DNA from: Propionibacteriaceae bacterium ZF39
GTDB lineage: Bacteria; Actinomycetota; Actinomycetes; Propionibacteriales; Propionibacteriaceae
Reading direction: 5' to 3'
Length of the DNA stretch: 64,000 bases
Assembly (NCBI GenBank): GCA_039565995.1
Contig: CP154795.1
Span: 2,914,001-2,978,000, forward strand
Both the position numbers and the translations under genes were made by a program. The notes under the pieces were generated by a model. That model had not been told where the DNA came from. It saw nothing but the letters and a program-made list of their open reading frames with translations, and did no database searches. Within the stretch, counting starts at the first letter, position 1, and each line of letters begins with the position of its first letter. Shown one piece after another: positions 42,842-52,632 of the stretch.

Positions 42842-43444
42842 TCAGTCCACCTTCTCCGGGTGCGGCTCATAATCATCGGGCCAGCCGTTCCGCAGGAAAT
42901 CGAGTGCTCGCGGCTGGGTGAGCAGGGGCTGCCGTTTCTCGACTTCGAGGAAGTGCAGGAGGGCATCCGACAGCTTCGGGTTCTCGGACGCCACGGACTC
43001 CACCGCCACCGCGGCGTGCAGATTCACCGCAAACGCATCGTTGGCCGTGTCCGCGACGCAGCTGTGGGTGGACACACCGCACAGAATCATGTGGGTCACG
43101 CCCAGACGATCCAGTTCGCTGCGCAGATCGGTGTCGAAGAAGGCACTGTCCCGCGTCTTGACGATCTCGATGTGATCCCGAACGTCGAGCCCGTCGAGGA
43201 AGGCCGCCTGCTCCGAGCCCGGGAACGCGAACCCCTGGTCGTCCTCCAGCATGTTCAGCGTCCAGGTCGACCGGTCCTCCTCGTGCTGGGTCCTCACGAG
43301 CACGACCGGCTGGTCGCCCTCGTGGGCCGTCCGCACCAACTCGTTGACCCGCATCAGCAACCAATCCCGATGTTCGGCCAGCCCCGGCAGCTCGAAATAC
43401 GAGTTCTGCATGTCGATGACAACCAGTGCGGTGCGTTCAGTCAC
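42842..43444 (-). CDS. Isochorismatase-family cysteine hydrolase
   Basis: A 200-residue hydrolase of the nicotinamidase/isochorismatase fold: [16 protein letters not shown] (Asp), [14 protein letters not shown] in the Lys position region, and [18 protein letters not shown] with the catalytic Cys. The GTG at 43444 overlaps the nadE TGA, so it is coupled to NAD synthetase. That context and the fold suggest nicotinamidase-like or related amidase activity. The specific residues of PncA zinc binding are not clearly present, so the substrate is open. Confidence 0.82.
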   Translation of the reverse strand: MTERTALVVIDMQNSYFELPGLAEHRDWLLMRVNELVRTAHEGDQPVVLVRTQHEEDRSTWTLNMLEDDQGFAFPGSEQAAFLDGLDVRDHIEIVKTRDSAFFDTDLRSELDRLGVTHMILCGVSTHSCVADTANDAFAVNLHAAVAVESVASENPKLSDALLHFLEVEKRQPLLTQPRALDFLRNGWPDDYEPHPEKVD

Positions 43445-44265
43445 TCGCGCCACCAGTCGTCGAGCAGCGACACGGGGGTGGTGCGCTTGTGGCGCGTACG
43501 CCACCAGATCGTCTCGATCTTCTCGGCGATCTCCTCGGCCACCTGGCGGCCCTCGAGATAGTCGTCGATGTCGTCATAGCGCAGGCCGAGCTCGTCCTCG
43601 TCGGTCCGCCCGGCGTTGAGGTCCAACAGGTCTGCTGTCGGCACCTTGGCCCACACCTGCTCGGGTGCGTTGAGATGCTGCAGGAGCTGTCGGCACTGCC
43701 TCTTGTTGAGCGTGAACAGCGGCAGGAGGTCGGCACCACCGTCGCCGAACTTCGTGAAGAAACCGGTCGTACTCTCGGCGGCCTGGTCGGTGCCGAGCAC
43801 CAGCAGGCCGCGATCGCCCGCGACGGCATATTGCGCCACCATGCGCAGACGCGCCTTCGTATTGCCCTTGGTGAAGTCGGACAGGTCGGTGCCGACCGCC
43901 TCGAGGTATTCGCTCTCGAAACCGTCCACCGCGGGGGCCACGTTGTAGGTGATCGTCTCGTCCGGCGCAATGAACCTCAGCGCGGCCTGCGCATCCGCCT
44001 CGTCGAACTGCACGCGATAGGGCAGGCGTACGGCCACGAACACGGCCTCCCCGCCGGATTTCCGCACGCGCTCGGCGGCCAACTGCGCCAGCCGTCCGGC
44101 GAGCGTCGAGTCGACGCCGCCCGAGATGCCCAGGATGAAACCTCTGGTCCGGGTCTGCGTGAGGTAGTCCGCCAGGAACCGGACCCGCCTCTCGACTTCC
44201 TGCTCCGGGTCGATCTCCGGGCGTACGCCCATCTCCTCGATGATCAGCCGTTGTGTCGGTCGCAT
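43441..44265 (-). CDS. nadE: NH3-dependent NAD+ synthetase
   Basis: A 274-residue enzyme that amidates nicotinic acid adenine dinucleotide with ammonia and ATP (EC 6.3.1.5). The PP-loop is [15 protein letters not shown], followed by [38 protein letters not shown] and the C-terminal KRTTP. The glutaminase domain found in the longer mycobacterial enzyme is absent, so ammonia must be supplied directly. It is coupled to an isochorismatase-family hydrolase, which may be part of NAD recycling. Confidence 0.94.
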   Translation of the reverse strand: MRPTQRLIIEEMGVRPEIDPEQEVERRVRFLADYLTQTRTRGFILGISGGVDSTLAGRLAQLAAERVRKSGGEAVFVAVRLPYRVQFDEADAQAALRFIAPDETITYNVAPAVDGFESEYLEAVGTDLSDFTKGNTKARLRMVAQYAVAGDRGLLVLGTDQAAESTTGFFTKFGDGGADLLPLFTLNKRQCRQLLQHLNAPEQVWAKVPTADLLDLNAGRTDEDELGLRYDDIDDYLEGRQVAEEIAEKIETIWWRTRHKRTTPVSLLDDWWRE

Positions 44266-44277
44266 GCCCCGAGTCTC

Positions 44278-46041
44278 TCACCTCCAGTCGGTGATGACGT
44301 CCTTGACTGCCCTGACATCGGCCTCGATGTCCTCCGCGGCCCGCACGCCGGTGATCGGGTGAGCCTTGATCGCCTGCAGCACATCGACCGCCCGGTCGAA
44401 AGCATCACGGGCCCGCCGCACCTGCGGATGCCAGCATGCCCCCAGCACCAGATAACCCAGGGTGGCGACCTGCTCGACCATCATCCGATAGGGCATCACG
44501 CGGCGAGGGTCGTCGACCAGCGCCTGGGCAAGGCCCCGATCGAGCTCGAGGAGTTCGTAATAGAGATGACGTCGGTGCTGCCGGGCCTCAGCGGTGGCGT
44601 ACCGCCGCTCGACGAGGTCGCGCATCACCTCTTCCAGCGCGAGAATGCAGCGGCGCGCGTGCGCCCGCACCATCAACAGGGACATGCCGCGGCCGACCAG
44701 CCACAGGACGACGAGCGCGACAGCGACGGCCAGCACTGTGTCGATGGCGCGCTCACTGATGAGTGCGATCGGCTCCTGGCTGGGGGCGCCGGCCATCGAA
44801 ATCGTCAGCGAGATGGGAGTGATGAAGACGACCGCGGCCGCATAGTTGCGCACGATCAGCATCTCGATGGCGAACTGCAGCCCGAACAGCAGCAGGACCA
44901 GCCACAGCCCGCCGGGGCCCCACAGCAGCACGAGGGCGTACACCCCGAGCCCGACCAGCGTGCCCAGCAGTCGCTGGATTCCGCGGATGGTCTGGGCCGA
45001 ACGGCTGCCGCCCTGATGCAGCACCAGCGCCGCGAACGCCACGCCCCAATAGGTGGGGTCGAACCCGAGGATGAGCGCCAGCGCACCGGAGACGGTTGCT
45101 GCGACGCCCACCCGCAGCGCGATCAGGCTGATCTCGGAGGGCCAGCGGAGGGTCTGGCGGATGAGGTACGCCGGGTTGGGCCGCCCCAGAGACGAGTCCC
45201 GGAGCTGCTCGGCCTCGAACTCGGGGTCAAGGACGGGAACCTCGACATCGTCGCCCTCCGGGTTGCCCCACGGGTTGGGCTCCGCACCGGTGGTCCGACC
45301 GGCCAGGTCGGCCGTGTGCCGGGTGTAGCGCGTCTGCAGGATGCCGATCCGTTCATAGAGTTCGGCGTTGCGCACGTCGAGGGGCTGGTCCCCCACCCCG
45401 TCGCGGAAACTCGTCCAGGCCTGATGCAGCGTGGCAGAGGCAGCCGCTCGCGCCGCATGCAGATCCTCGGGGCCGCTGGCCTTCTCGAATCGGCTCACCG
45501 CCACCTCGGCCGCATCGACCGCCTCCCGTTCGGGACGGTGGGGATCGGGGATCAGATCCACCATCCCCACCACGACCGCGACCGCCCCACCGATGGCGGT
45601 CATGCCGACCACCGTCGTCGCGGGTACGCCATGCGTCACCAGGAAGCTCGCCACCCCTGCCACGAGCACGACGAAATAGGACCCGGGCGGCCCGATCTTG
45701 AGAGTCACGAACAGACCGGCCGCAGCGGCGGCCAGCACCACGAGACCGGCGACGAGCGCGATCGGGTGGATGGCTGCCCCGAGCGCGCCCAACGTGGCCG
45801 CCAGCACGAATGCGCAGGCCATCGCCGACAGCAGCTTGATGCGGAATCGGCCCGGAGTGTCGGCTCCGTAGAGCACCGCGAAGACGCCGAGACCCGCGAT
45901 GAGGCCCAGCTCCGGACGCCCCAGGAGCGTGGTGACCAGGACAGGAAGGCTGACGGCCACCGCGGCCTTCAACGCCACCGGCCAGCGGCGTCGGGCGGGG
46001 TTGAACCTGACCAGGTCCCGGGCACGCGGGAAAGCGCTCAC
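44278..46041 (-). CDS. FUSC/aromatic acid exporter-like membrane protein
   Basis: A 587-residue protein with two blocks of about six membrane helices (about 25-165 and 330-450), each followed by a cytoplasmic helical region. This is the duplicated arrangement of the FUSC (fusaric acid resistance, YccS/AaeB-like) family. The second block contains PTYWGVAFAALVLHQGG and IRGIQRLLGTLVG, matching the family core. The GTG at 46041 is supported by GGAGGTGG three bases upstream. The exported substrate is unknown. It lies just upstream of nadE (12-base gap). Confidence 0.8.
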   Translation of the reverse strand: MSAFPRARDLVRFNPARRRWPVALKAAVAVSLPVLVTTLLGRPELGLIAGLGVFAVLYGADTPGRFRIKLLSAMACAFVLAATLGALGAAIHPIALVAGLVVLAAAAAGLFVTLKIGPPGSYFVVLVAGVASFLVTHGVPATTVVGMTAIGGAVAVVVGMVDLIPDPHRPEREAVDAAEVAVSRFEKASGPEDLHAARAAASATLHQAWTSFRDGVGDQPLDVRNAELYERIGILQTRYTRHTADLAGRTTGAEPNPWGNPEGDDVEVPVLDPEFEAEQLRDSSLGRPNPAYLIRQTLRWPSEISLIALRVGVAATVSGALALILGFDPTYWGVAFAALVLHQGGSRSAQTIRGIQRLLGTLVGLGVYALVLLWGPGGLWLVLLLFGLQFAIEMLIVRNYAAAVVFITPISLTISMAGAPSQEPIALISERAIDTVLAVAVALVVLWLVGRGMSLLMVRAHARRCILALEEVMRDLVERRYATAEARQHRRHLYYELLELDRGLAQALVDDPRRVMPYRMMVEQVATLGYLVLGACWHPQVRRARDAFDRAVDVLQAIKAHPITGVRAAEDIEADVRAVKDVITDWR

Positions 46042-46197
46042 ACGCCACCTCCGCGATCCGGGGCCGGGCTCTTCCTCGCTGGCATGACCGTCATTATTGC
46101 CGGGCTTTGCACACTCCCTGTCGCACGTTCGCTCGGGGCGCGGGATAATGTGATCCTGAAAAGCTGTGATCCCCCAGAACGAAGGAGTTCCGCACTC

Positions 46198-48090
46198 ATG
46201 CCGACTTCCGTAACCCTCCCCGCGCTGGGTGAAAGCGTCACCGAAGGCACGATCTCCCGTTGGTTGAAGCAGGTCGGCGACACGGTGGCGGCGGACGAAC
46301 CCCTCCTCGAGGTCTCGACCGACAAGGTCGACACCGAAATCCCCAGCCCCGCCGCTGGCGTACTGCTCGAGATCAAGGCCGAAGAGGATGAGACCGTCGA
46401 GGTCGGTGCCGTCCTGGCCATCATCGGCGATGAGGGCGAGGAGCCCTCCGGTGGCGACGACGCCGAGGAGCCCGAAGCGGAGGCAGAGGCGGAAGCCGAG
46501 CCCGAGCCTGAGGAAGAGCCCGAGCCCGAGCCTGAGGAAGAACCCGAGCCCGAGCCCGAGCCGGAACCCCAGAAGGCCGAGTCGAAGCCCGCAGCGAAGC
46601 GCTCCTCCGGCCCCGCCGAGGGCACCGAGGTCACGCTGCCCCAGCTCGGTGAGTCCGTCACCGAAGGAACCGTCTCGCGCTGGCTGAAGCAGGTCGGCGA
46701 CACCATCGAGGTCGACGAAGCCCTGGTGGAGATCTCGACCAACAAGGTCGACACGGAGGTGCCGTCCCCGGTCGCCGGCACGGTCCTCGAGATCCGCGCC
46801 GAGGAGGACGAGAGCGTCGAGGTCGGCGCAGTGCTCGCGATCGTGGGCGATGCCGATGCCCAGCCGAGCGACGACTCCGCCCCCGATGAGGAGCCTGCCG
46901 AGGAAGCGTCCCAGGCCGAGCCCGACGACAGCGGAGATACCGGCGACGCCGGCACCGTGGAGGAGCCGGAAGACCAGACCGAGGCCGGCGACGAGGGTGG
47001 CCAGAAGCCGATTCCCGCACCCAAGGGTGACGAATCCGAATCGGCCGAGAAGCCTAAGGCCGAGCCCAAGCAGGAAGCCCCCAAGCCCGCCGCCCAGACG
47101 GCGCCGCCGTCCAGCAACAAGGTCGCCCCCCGCGGCAGTGGTGACACGAGCGCCTATGTGACCCCGCTCGTCCGCAAGCTGGCCGCCGAAAGCGGCGTCG
47201 ATCTCGCCTCCCTGACCGGCACGGGCGTCGGTGGTCGGATCCGCAAGCAGGATGTCCTGGCCGCCGCCGAGGCCGCCAAGCAGGCGAAGGCCGCACCGGC
47301 CGCTGCCCCGGGCGTTTCGGCCAAGCCGCCGGCTCGCACCAAGTCCGACCCCGCGGCCGAGGTCCTGGCCAAGCGCGGCACGACCGAGAAGCTCTCGCGG
47401 ATGCGACTCACGATCGCCAAGCGCATGGTCGAGTCCCTCCAAGTCTCGGCCCAGCTCACCGCCACGGTGGAGGTCGACCTGACGGGCGTGTCCCGTCTGC
47501 GGGCGGCCCACAAGGACGCGTTCAAGGCCACGCACGGCGCGAGCCTGTCCTACCTGCCGTTCATCACGGTGGCCGCGGTCGAGGCACTCCGCCACTTCCC
47601 GAAGGTCAACGCGACGATCGACACCGAGGCCAAGACGGCGACCTATGCCGATGCCGAACACATCGGCATCGCCGTCGACACCGAACGCGGTCTGATGGTG
47701 CCGGTCATCCACGACGCCGGCGACCTCAACCTCTCCGGCCTGGCCAAGCGGATCGCCGAGCAGGCCGACAAGGCCCGCAGCGGCACGGTCGTCCCGGATG
47801 ATCTCGTGGGTGGCACGTTCACGATCACCAACTACGGCTCGACCGGGACGCTGTTCGACACCCCGATCATCAACCAGCCGCAGGTGGCGATCCTGGGCAC
47901 GGGCGCGCTGGTGAAGCGCCCGCTCGTGATCAACGATCCCAACCTGGGCGAGGTCATGGCCATCCGCGATGTCATGTATCTCTCGCTCACCTATGATCAC
48001 CGGCTCGTCGACGGCGCCGACGCATCGCGGTTCCTGGCGGCGATGAAGGAGCGTCTGGAAGAGGCCGACTTCTCGGCCGAGCTGGGCTGA
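46198..48090 (+). CDS. sucB: 2-oxo acid dehydrogenase E2 component (dihydrolipoamide acyltransferase)
   Basis: A 630-residue E2 protein with two lipoyl domains (lipoyl-Lys in EVSTDKVDTEIP and EISTNKVDTEVP), an acidic Glu/Pro-rich linker, a peripheral subunit-binding domain (YVTPLVRKLAAESGVDL) and the acyltransferase core ending YDHRLVDGADA with the catalytic His. In actinobacteria this protein serves pyruvate and possibly 2-oxoglutarate complexes (Rv2215, DlaT). The ATG at 46198 follows GAAGGAG. The lipoyl-making genes lipB and lipA follow directly, which suits its need for lipoate. A terminator comes after the gene. Confidence 0.94.
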   Translation: MPTSVTLPALGESVTEGTISRWLKQVGDTVAADEPLLEVSTDKVDTEIPSPAAGVLLEIKAEEDETVEVGAVLAIIGDEGEEPSGGDDAEEPEAEAEAEAEPEPEEEPEPEPEEEPEPEPEPEPQKAESKPAAKRSSGPAEGTEVTLPQLGESVTEGTVSRWLKQVGDTIEVDEALVEISTNKVDTEVPSPVAGTVLEIRAEEDESVEVGAVLAIVGDADAQPSDDSAPDEEPAEEASQAEPDDSGDTGDAGTVEEPEDQTEAGDEGGQKPIPAPKGDESESAEKPKAEPKQEAPKPAAQTAPPSSNKVAPRGSGDTSAYVTPLVRKLAAESGVDLASLTGTGVGGRIRKQDVLAAAEAAKQAKAAPAAAPGVSAKPPARTKSDPAAEVLAKRGTTEKLSRMRLTIAKRMVESLQVSAQLTATVEVDLTGVSRLRAAHKDAFKATHGASLSYLPFITVAAVEALRHFPKVNATIDTEAKTATYADAEHIGIAVDTERGLMVPVIHDAGDLNLSGLAKRIAEQADKARSGTVVPDDLVGGTFTITNYGSTGTLFDTPIINQPQVAILGTGALVKRPLVINDPNLGEVMAIRDVMYLSLTYDHRLVDGADASRFLAAMKERLEEADFSAELG

Positions 48091-48108
48091 GCCCGATCCG
48101 GTACGCCG

Positions 48109-48150
48109 GGACGCCCTGTGGTTGCGACCGCAGGGCGTCCTGCGTTTTCC
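48109..48150 (+). terminator. Intrinsic terminator after sucB
   Basis: GGACGCCCTG (48109-48118) pairs with CAGGGCGTCC (48131-48140) around a 12-base loop and is followed by TGCGTTTTCC. It lies 19 bases after the stop and shows that lipB should start downstream of it. Confidence 0.8.
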
Positions 48151-48168
48151 GGGCGTATGATCGCGCGC

Positions 48169-48882
48169 ATGTCCCTCCACTATCGCTGGCTCGGTCTCGT
48201 CGACTATTCCGAAACCTGGGATCTCCAGCGTGAACTGCACGCCGGGGTGGTCGCGGGCGGGCAGGAGACGGTGCTGATGCTGGAGCATCACGCGGTCTAC
48301 ACGGCGGGCCGGCGTACGCAGCCGGAACACCACCCCACCGACGGCACCCCGGTCATCCCGGTCGACCGCGGCGGCCTGATCACGTGGCACGGCCCGGGCC
48401 AGCTCGTCGGCTATCCCATCGTGCGGCTGCCCGATCATGTGGGGGTCGTCGACTACATCCGCCGCGTCGAGGAGGCGCTGATCCGTTACCTCACCGACCT
48501 GGGCCTGACCACCGGCCGCGTACGCGGTCGCGCCGGGGTCTGGTTGTCCGCCGAGCCCGGGAAGCCGGAGCGCAAGATCGCCCAGATCGGCGTACGCGTG
48601 GCCCACAAGGCCTCGATGCACGGGTTCTCGCTCAACGTCTCCCCCGACATGAGCTGGACGCAGACGATCGTGCCGTGCGGCATCACCGATGCCGGCGTCA
48701 CCTCGATCGCGCTCGAGCTCGGCGACAAGGCACCCACCGTGCGGGAGGCCGCCGAGGGCATGGAGCGCCACCTCGACGAGCTGCTGGCCTGGGAGCCGTT
48801 CGAGCAGTCCCCCGACCTGCACCCCACGGCCGAGGAGCCGGTCCCGGCTGTCGGCGTGCAGTATGGCCTGAACGTCGGATAG
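48169..48882 (+). CDS. lipB: Octanoyl-[acyl carrier protein]:protein octanoyltransferase
   Basis: A 237-residue enzyme that moves octanoyl from ACP to lipoyl domains, the first step of lipoate synthesis. The motifs RGGLITWHGPGQLVGYPIV, the catalytic Lys in ERKIAQIGVRV and the catalytic Cys in TIVPCGITDAG are complete. The ATG at 48169 was chosen; an ATG at 48157 is possible, but a GTG at 48118 would lie inside the sucB terminator. It precedes an ABC transporter and lipA. Confidence 0.94.
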   Translation: MSLHYRWLGLVDYSETWDLQRELHAGVVAGGQETVLMLEHHAVYTAGRRTQPEHHPTDGTPVIPVDRGGLITWHGPGQLVGYPIVRLPDHVGVVDYIRRVEEALIRYLTDLGLTTGRVRGRAGVWLSAEPGKPERKIAQIGVRVAHKASMHGFSLNVSPDMSWTQTIVPCGITDAGVTSIALELGDKAPTVREAAEGMERHLDELLAWEPFEQSPDLHPTAEEPVPAVGVQYGLNVG

Positions 48883-48970
48883 TCCGGCCCGCCGGCCCAT
48901 CCGAACGACCTCTTCGAGGAAATACCTTCAGGGACAGAACTGATTCGCCCCTGAAAGCGTCGGAGTGGTC

Positions 48971-49915
48971 ATGGACGACACCCCCTGGGCCATCGAGATC
49001 GACGGCCTCACCAAACGATTCGAGCGGCTCGCCGGACCGCCCCGCCTCGCGGTGGACAATCTGACCATGCGGGTGCCCCGGGTGGGCGTGCACGGCTTCC
49101 TCGGGCCCAACGGCTCCGGCAAGTCGACGACCATCCGGCTGTTGCTGGGACTGGTCCGGCCGTCGGCGGGCACGATGAGGATCCTGGGTACGCCGGTCCC
49201 GGCGCAACTGCCGCAGGTCATCGGTCGCGTGGGGGCGATCGTTGAGCGGCCCCGCTTCTTCGGCGAGTTCAGTGCCCGCAAGAACCTGCGCCTGCTCGCG
49301 ACGTCGATCGGGGTCCCGGGGCGGGTCGTCGAGGAGGTCATCGACCTCGTCGGACTGAGCGACCGGGCGACCGACCGCTATGCGACGTTCTCTCTCGGCA
49401 TGCAGCAGCGGTTGGCCGTCGCGGCGACGCTGTTGAAGGACCCGCAGGTGGTCATCTTCGATGAGCCGACCAATGGCCTCGACCCGGCCGGGATCCGGGA
49501 GATGCGGGAGATGATCCGTACGCTGGCCGACCGCGGCAAGGCTGTCCTGGTGTCCAGCCACCTGATCGGTGAACTCGAGCAGGTCGTGGATTCGGTCACC
49601 ATCATCCGCGGCGGTCGTCGACTGGCCGAGGGCATGATCGACGAGGTTCTCGGTCGGCGCACGATCCTGCGGGTCGGCGTGGCCGAGCCCGCCCGGGCGG
49701 CCGGCGTACTCCGGGCCAACGGCTGGGCAGTCGACGAACGCCCGCGCCACCTGGAAGTCACCGGCGACTGGCCGGCCGAACTCGTCACGCGCCAACTGGC
49801 CGACGTCGGCCTTTGGGTCAGCGAGCTCCACGTCGCCCGGGCCTCGCTCGAGCAGCGCTTCCTCGAACTGACCGCTCTCCCCGAACCGGCCTATCCCCTG
49901 CGGAGGATCGCATGA
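48971..49915 (+). CDS. ABC transporter ATP-binding protein
   Basis: A 314-residue ATPase of the ABC-2 exporter type. Walker A is GPNGSGKST, the signature reads FSLGMQQR and Walker B is VVIFDEPTNGLDP, followed by VLVSSHLIGELEQ. The ATG at 48971 is preceded by GGAG at 6 bases. Its TGA overlaps the permease ATG (ATGA). The leader has an inverted repeat TTCAGGG/CCCTGAA (48927-48955) that could be regulatory. The pair sits between lipB and lipA, which are neighbours in M. tuberculosis. The substrate is unknown. Confidence 0.88.
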   Translation: MDDTPWAIEIDGLTKRFERLAGPPRLAVDNLTMRVPRVGVHGFLGPNGSGKSTTIRLLLGLVRPSAGTMRILGTPVPAQLPQVIGRVGAIVERPRFFGEFSARKNLRLLATSIGVPGRVVEEVIDLVGLSDRATDRYATFSLGMQQRLAVAATLLKDPQVVIFDEPTNGLDPAGIREMREMIRTLADRGKAVLVSSHLIGELEQVVDSVTIIRGGRRLAEGMIDEVLGRRTILRVGVAEPARAAGVLRANGWAVDERPRHLEVTGDWPAELVTRQLADVGLWVSELHVARASLEQRFLELTALPEPAYPLRRIA

Positions 49916-50679
49916 TCACCCTCGTTGCTCCTGAACTCGAGCGCTATCTCACCCGTCGGCCCACCTGGATCGGCGCTGTGGTCGCAGTCGTCGTGTGGGG
50001 CGCCATCTCGCTCATGCTCGGGGTCGAGGCCCTGGATGCCCGTTATCCGGTGGGACTCGCCGCTTATGGTCCCGGCCTGATCATCGTGGCGACGGCCGTC
50101 GTCGGGGCCTGGGGCTACTTCACGGCCGCGTCCGCGATCGGGTCCGAGCAGGCCTCCGGCGCCCTCGGCACCTGGCTCACCTTCAACCCCACTCGCGGTC
50201 GGGTCTATGCCACCAAGCTCATCGCCGTGACGGTGCCGACCCTGGTTCTGGCACTCGTCGCGACCACGCTTGCCACCGGTTGGGCATTGATCCTGAGCGA
50301 TCGCCAGGAGCCGGGAGAGCTCGGCGACCTGATGCTCATGGCTGTCAGGGGCGTGCTCGTGGCCGGCAGCTTCGCCGTGTTGGGATTCGTCTTCGCGCTG
50401 ATCGGCCGGAGTACGCTCAGCGCGCTCGGCGTGCTGGTCGGCTGGCTGGTGCTGGTGGCGATGCAGGCGTTCTTTGCCCTGGCCCTCGGCCACGGGTGGG
50501 AGTGGGTGGGACTCGAACGCGTGATCGGCGAGTTCCTGTTCAACAACGAAAGCTGGGTCTCGCACGGCCTGGGGATCGATTACGCGGTGGTCGTGGCGAA
50601 TGGATTCCTGTGGTTCGGACTGGTGGCTGCGCTGGTGGCGGTCGCCGCTGCCGTGTTCGCCCGCCGCGATCTTCACTGA
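49912..50679 (+). CDS. ABC-2 type transporter permease
   Basis: A 255-residue protein with six predicted membrane helices and the amphipathic start typical of ABC-2 permeases (APELERYLTRRPTWIG). ASGALGTWLTFNPTRGRVYATKL resembles the coupling region that contacts the ATPase. It is coupled to the ATPase gene upstream. No substrate clue is present. Confidence 0.82.
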   Translation: MITLVAPELERYLTRRPTWIGAVVAVVVWGAISLMLGVEALDARYPVGLAAYGPGLIIVATAVVGAWGYFTAASAIGSEQASGALGTWLTFNPTRGRVYATKLIAVTVPTLVLALVATTLATGWALILSDRQEPGELGDLMLMAVRGVLVAGSFAVLGFVFALIGRSTLSALGVLVGWLVLVAMQAFFALALGHGWEWVGLERVIGEFLFNNESWVSHGLGIDYAVVVANGFLWFGLVAALVAVAAAVFARRDLH

Positions 50680-50752
50680 CACTCCGTGATTCTGCGGTTG
50701 GGGCGCCCTGAGCGGCCGTCCCTCGGCGGCGGGCAGGGCGTACGATGGCCCG

Positions 50753-51694
50753 GTGACTGTTTCCCCTGAAGGCCGCAAGCTCCTGCGCGTCGAGGTTCGC
50801 AATGCCGCGACCCCGATCGAAAAGAAGCCGTCGTGGATCAAGACCACGGCGAAGATGGGTCCTGAATATCGGGACCTCAAGCGCCTCGTGAACGACGAGA
50901 GCCTCCACACGGTGTGTCAGGAGGCCGGTTGTCCCAACATCTTCGAATGCTGGGAAGACCGCGAGGCGACGTTCCTCATCGGTGGCGATTCCTGCACGCG
51001 ACGGTGCGACTTCTGCCAGATCGAGTCGAAGAAGCCGACCGAATACGACACGACCGAGCCCCTGCGCGTCGCGGAGTCGGTGCAGAAGATGGGGCTGAAG
51101 TACGCCACGATCACCGGCGTCTGTCGCGACGACCTGCCGGACGAGGGTGCGTGGCTGTACGCCGAGACCATCCGTAAGGTCCACGAACTCAACCCGGGTG
51201 TCGGCGTCGAGATGCTCGCACCCGACTTCTCCGGCAAGAAGGAGTTCCTCGACCAGGTCTTCGACACCCGGCCCGAGGTGTTCGCCCACAACGTCGAGAC
51301 CGTGCCGCGCATCTTCAAGCGCATCCGCCCGGGCTTCCGTTATGACCGTTCCCTCCAGGTCCTGACCGACTCGCGCGCGGCCGGGCTGGTCACCAAGACC
51401 AACCTGATCCTCGGCATGGGTGAGACCCGTGAGGAGATCGAGGTCGCGCTGCGCGAGCTCTATGACGCCGGCGCCGAGATCATCACGATCACGCAATATC
51501 TCCGGCCGACGCCGCAGCACCACCCCATCGACCGGTGGGTCACCCCGCAGGAGTTCGAGGAGCTCGCGACGCTGGCCAAGGAGATCGGCTATCCGGGCGT
51601 GATGAGCGGTCCCCTCGTCCGGTCGTCCTATCGCGCCGGTCGGCTCTATCGCGAGGCCATGGCCGCACGCGAAGCCACGCCCGCCCAGGCCTGA
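50753..51694 (+). CDS. lipA: Lipoyl synthase
   Basis: A 313-residue radical SAM enzyme that inserts two sulfurs into protein-bound octanoyl groups. The auxiliary-cluster Cys ([12 protein letters not shown]) and the SAM-cluster motif [10 protein letters not shown] are both complete, and the C-terminal RSSYRAG provides the conserved Ser ligand region. It starts at GTG. Together with lipB upstream it supplies lipoate to SucB and GcvH. It probably also receives clusters from ErpA, encoded 18 kb away. Confidence 0.95.
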   Translation: MTVSPEGRKLLRVEVRNAATPIEKKPSWIKTTAKMGPEYRDLKRLVNDESLHTVCQEAGCPNIFECWEDREATFLIGGDSCTRRCDFCQIESKKPTEYDTTEPLRVAESVQKMGLKYATITGVCRDDLPDEGAWLYAETIRKVHELNPGVGVEMLAPDFSGKKEFLDQVFDTRPEVFAHNVETVPRIFKRIRPGFRYDRSLQVLTDSRAAGLVTKTNLILGMGETREEIEVALRELYDAGAEIITITQYLRPTPQHHPIDRWVTPQEFEELATLAKEIGYPGVMSGPLVRSSYRAGRLYREAMAAREATPAQA

Positions 51695-51738
51695 TCCACG
51701 TTCAACGAGCAATCACGAAAGCAGACGGATAGCAGTCA

Positions 51739-52527
51739 ATGGCTGAAAACCTGACTCCCAAGGAGGCCTACCGCAAGGCCCTCGCCGAACAGAAGGCGGC
51801 CAAGCGGGAAGCCAAGGAACGACGCAAGCGCACCCCCGGCGGTGCCGGCTCCGGACGGTTCGGCCAGATCGCCGAATCGTTCAAAATGACGGCGGAATAC
51901 GACAAGTCTCTCGTCCCGCTGACCATTCTTGCGTTCGCGCTCCCGCTGGCGATCGCGATTGTGATCGCGCTCCTGATCAAGGCCACGGTTTTCACCTGGA
52001 TCATGACGATCCTGACCGCGGTGATGCTCGGGTTCCTGTTGGCCATGCTGCTGCTGGTGGACCGGACCAAGAAGGCGACCTACAAGCGCTTCGCCGGTGA
52101 GCTCGGGTCCGCCGAGGTGGCGTTGCAGATGCTCGGCAACAAGTGGGTCCACGATCCCGTGATCGCGGCCACGAAGCACAAGGATGTCGTCCACCGCGCC
52201 GTCGGTCCGGCCGGCATCGTGCTCGTCTCCGAGGGTGACCCCAATCGCGCGAGGATGCTGCTCACCAGCGAGCAGCGCAAACACGAGAAGGTCATCAGCA
52301 ACGTCGTCATCCATTCGATCCAGATGGGCGACAAGGACGGTCAGGTCCCGCTCAACAAGCTCCACAACTATGTGAAGAAGCTGCCCAAGACGCTGCAGCC
52401 CCACCAGGTCACCGACGTCCGCAACAAGCTCAAGGCCATCGACGCCGTGCGGCCCAAGGTGCCGATCCCCAAGGGCCCCATCCCCACCTCGATGAAGGGG
52501 ATGCGCAAGGGCATGCGAGGACGATAA
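51739..52527 (+). CDS. DUF4191 membrane protein
   Basis: A 262-residue protein with a basic N-terminal helix, two membrane helices (about 58-82 and 86-108) and a conserved soluble domain with GPAGIVLVSEGDPNRARMLL and NVVIHSIQMGDKDGQVPL, matching the DUF4191 family (Rv2219 position). It begins 44 bases after lipA. Its constant association with lipA suggests a membrane-linked role, not yet known. A strong terminator follows. Confidence 0.88.
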   Translation: MAENLTPKEAYRKALAEQKAAKREAKERRKRTPGGAGSGRFGQIAESFKMTAEYDKSLVPLTILAFALPLAIAIVIALLIKATVFTWIMTILTAVMLGFLLAMLLLVDRTKKATYKRFAGELGSAEVALQMLGNKWVHDPVIAATKHKDVVHRAVGPAGIVLVSEGDPNRARMLLTSEQRKHEKVISNVVIHSIQMGDKDGQVPLNKLHNYVKKLPKTLQPHQVTDVRNKLKAIDAVRPKVPIPKGPIPTSMKGMRKGMRGR

Positions 52528-52529
52528 GA

Positions 52530-52565
52530 AAACGGGCGGAGAGAAATATCTCCGCCCGTTTGTCG
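52530..52565 (+). terminator. Intrinsic terminator of the lipA-DUF4191 unit
   Basis: A perfect 13-bp stem, AAACGGGCGGAGA (52530-52542) with TCTCCGCCCGTTT (52549-52561), with a six-base loop and T-ending right arm. Confidence 0.85.
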
Positions 52566-52632
52566 AATTCGGGCCGGTTCACCCGACACCCTTGTGACTC
52601 GACCTCCGAGTCATCATCCGAAAGGGAATGTC

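Noticed and set aside
43426-48090. A very long plus-strand open frame running through nadE, the FUSC-like gene and sucB
   Set aside because: Only its last 630 codons are real (sucB). The rest is antisense to two well-supported minus-strand genes and is a consequence of high GC.
44278-48900. A very long minus-strand open frame overlapping sucB and lipB
   Set aside because: Only the part from the GTG at 46041 is a protein (FUSC-like). The upstream part is antisense to sucB and lipB with no conserved sequence.
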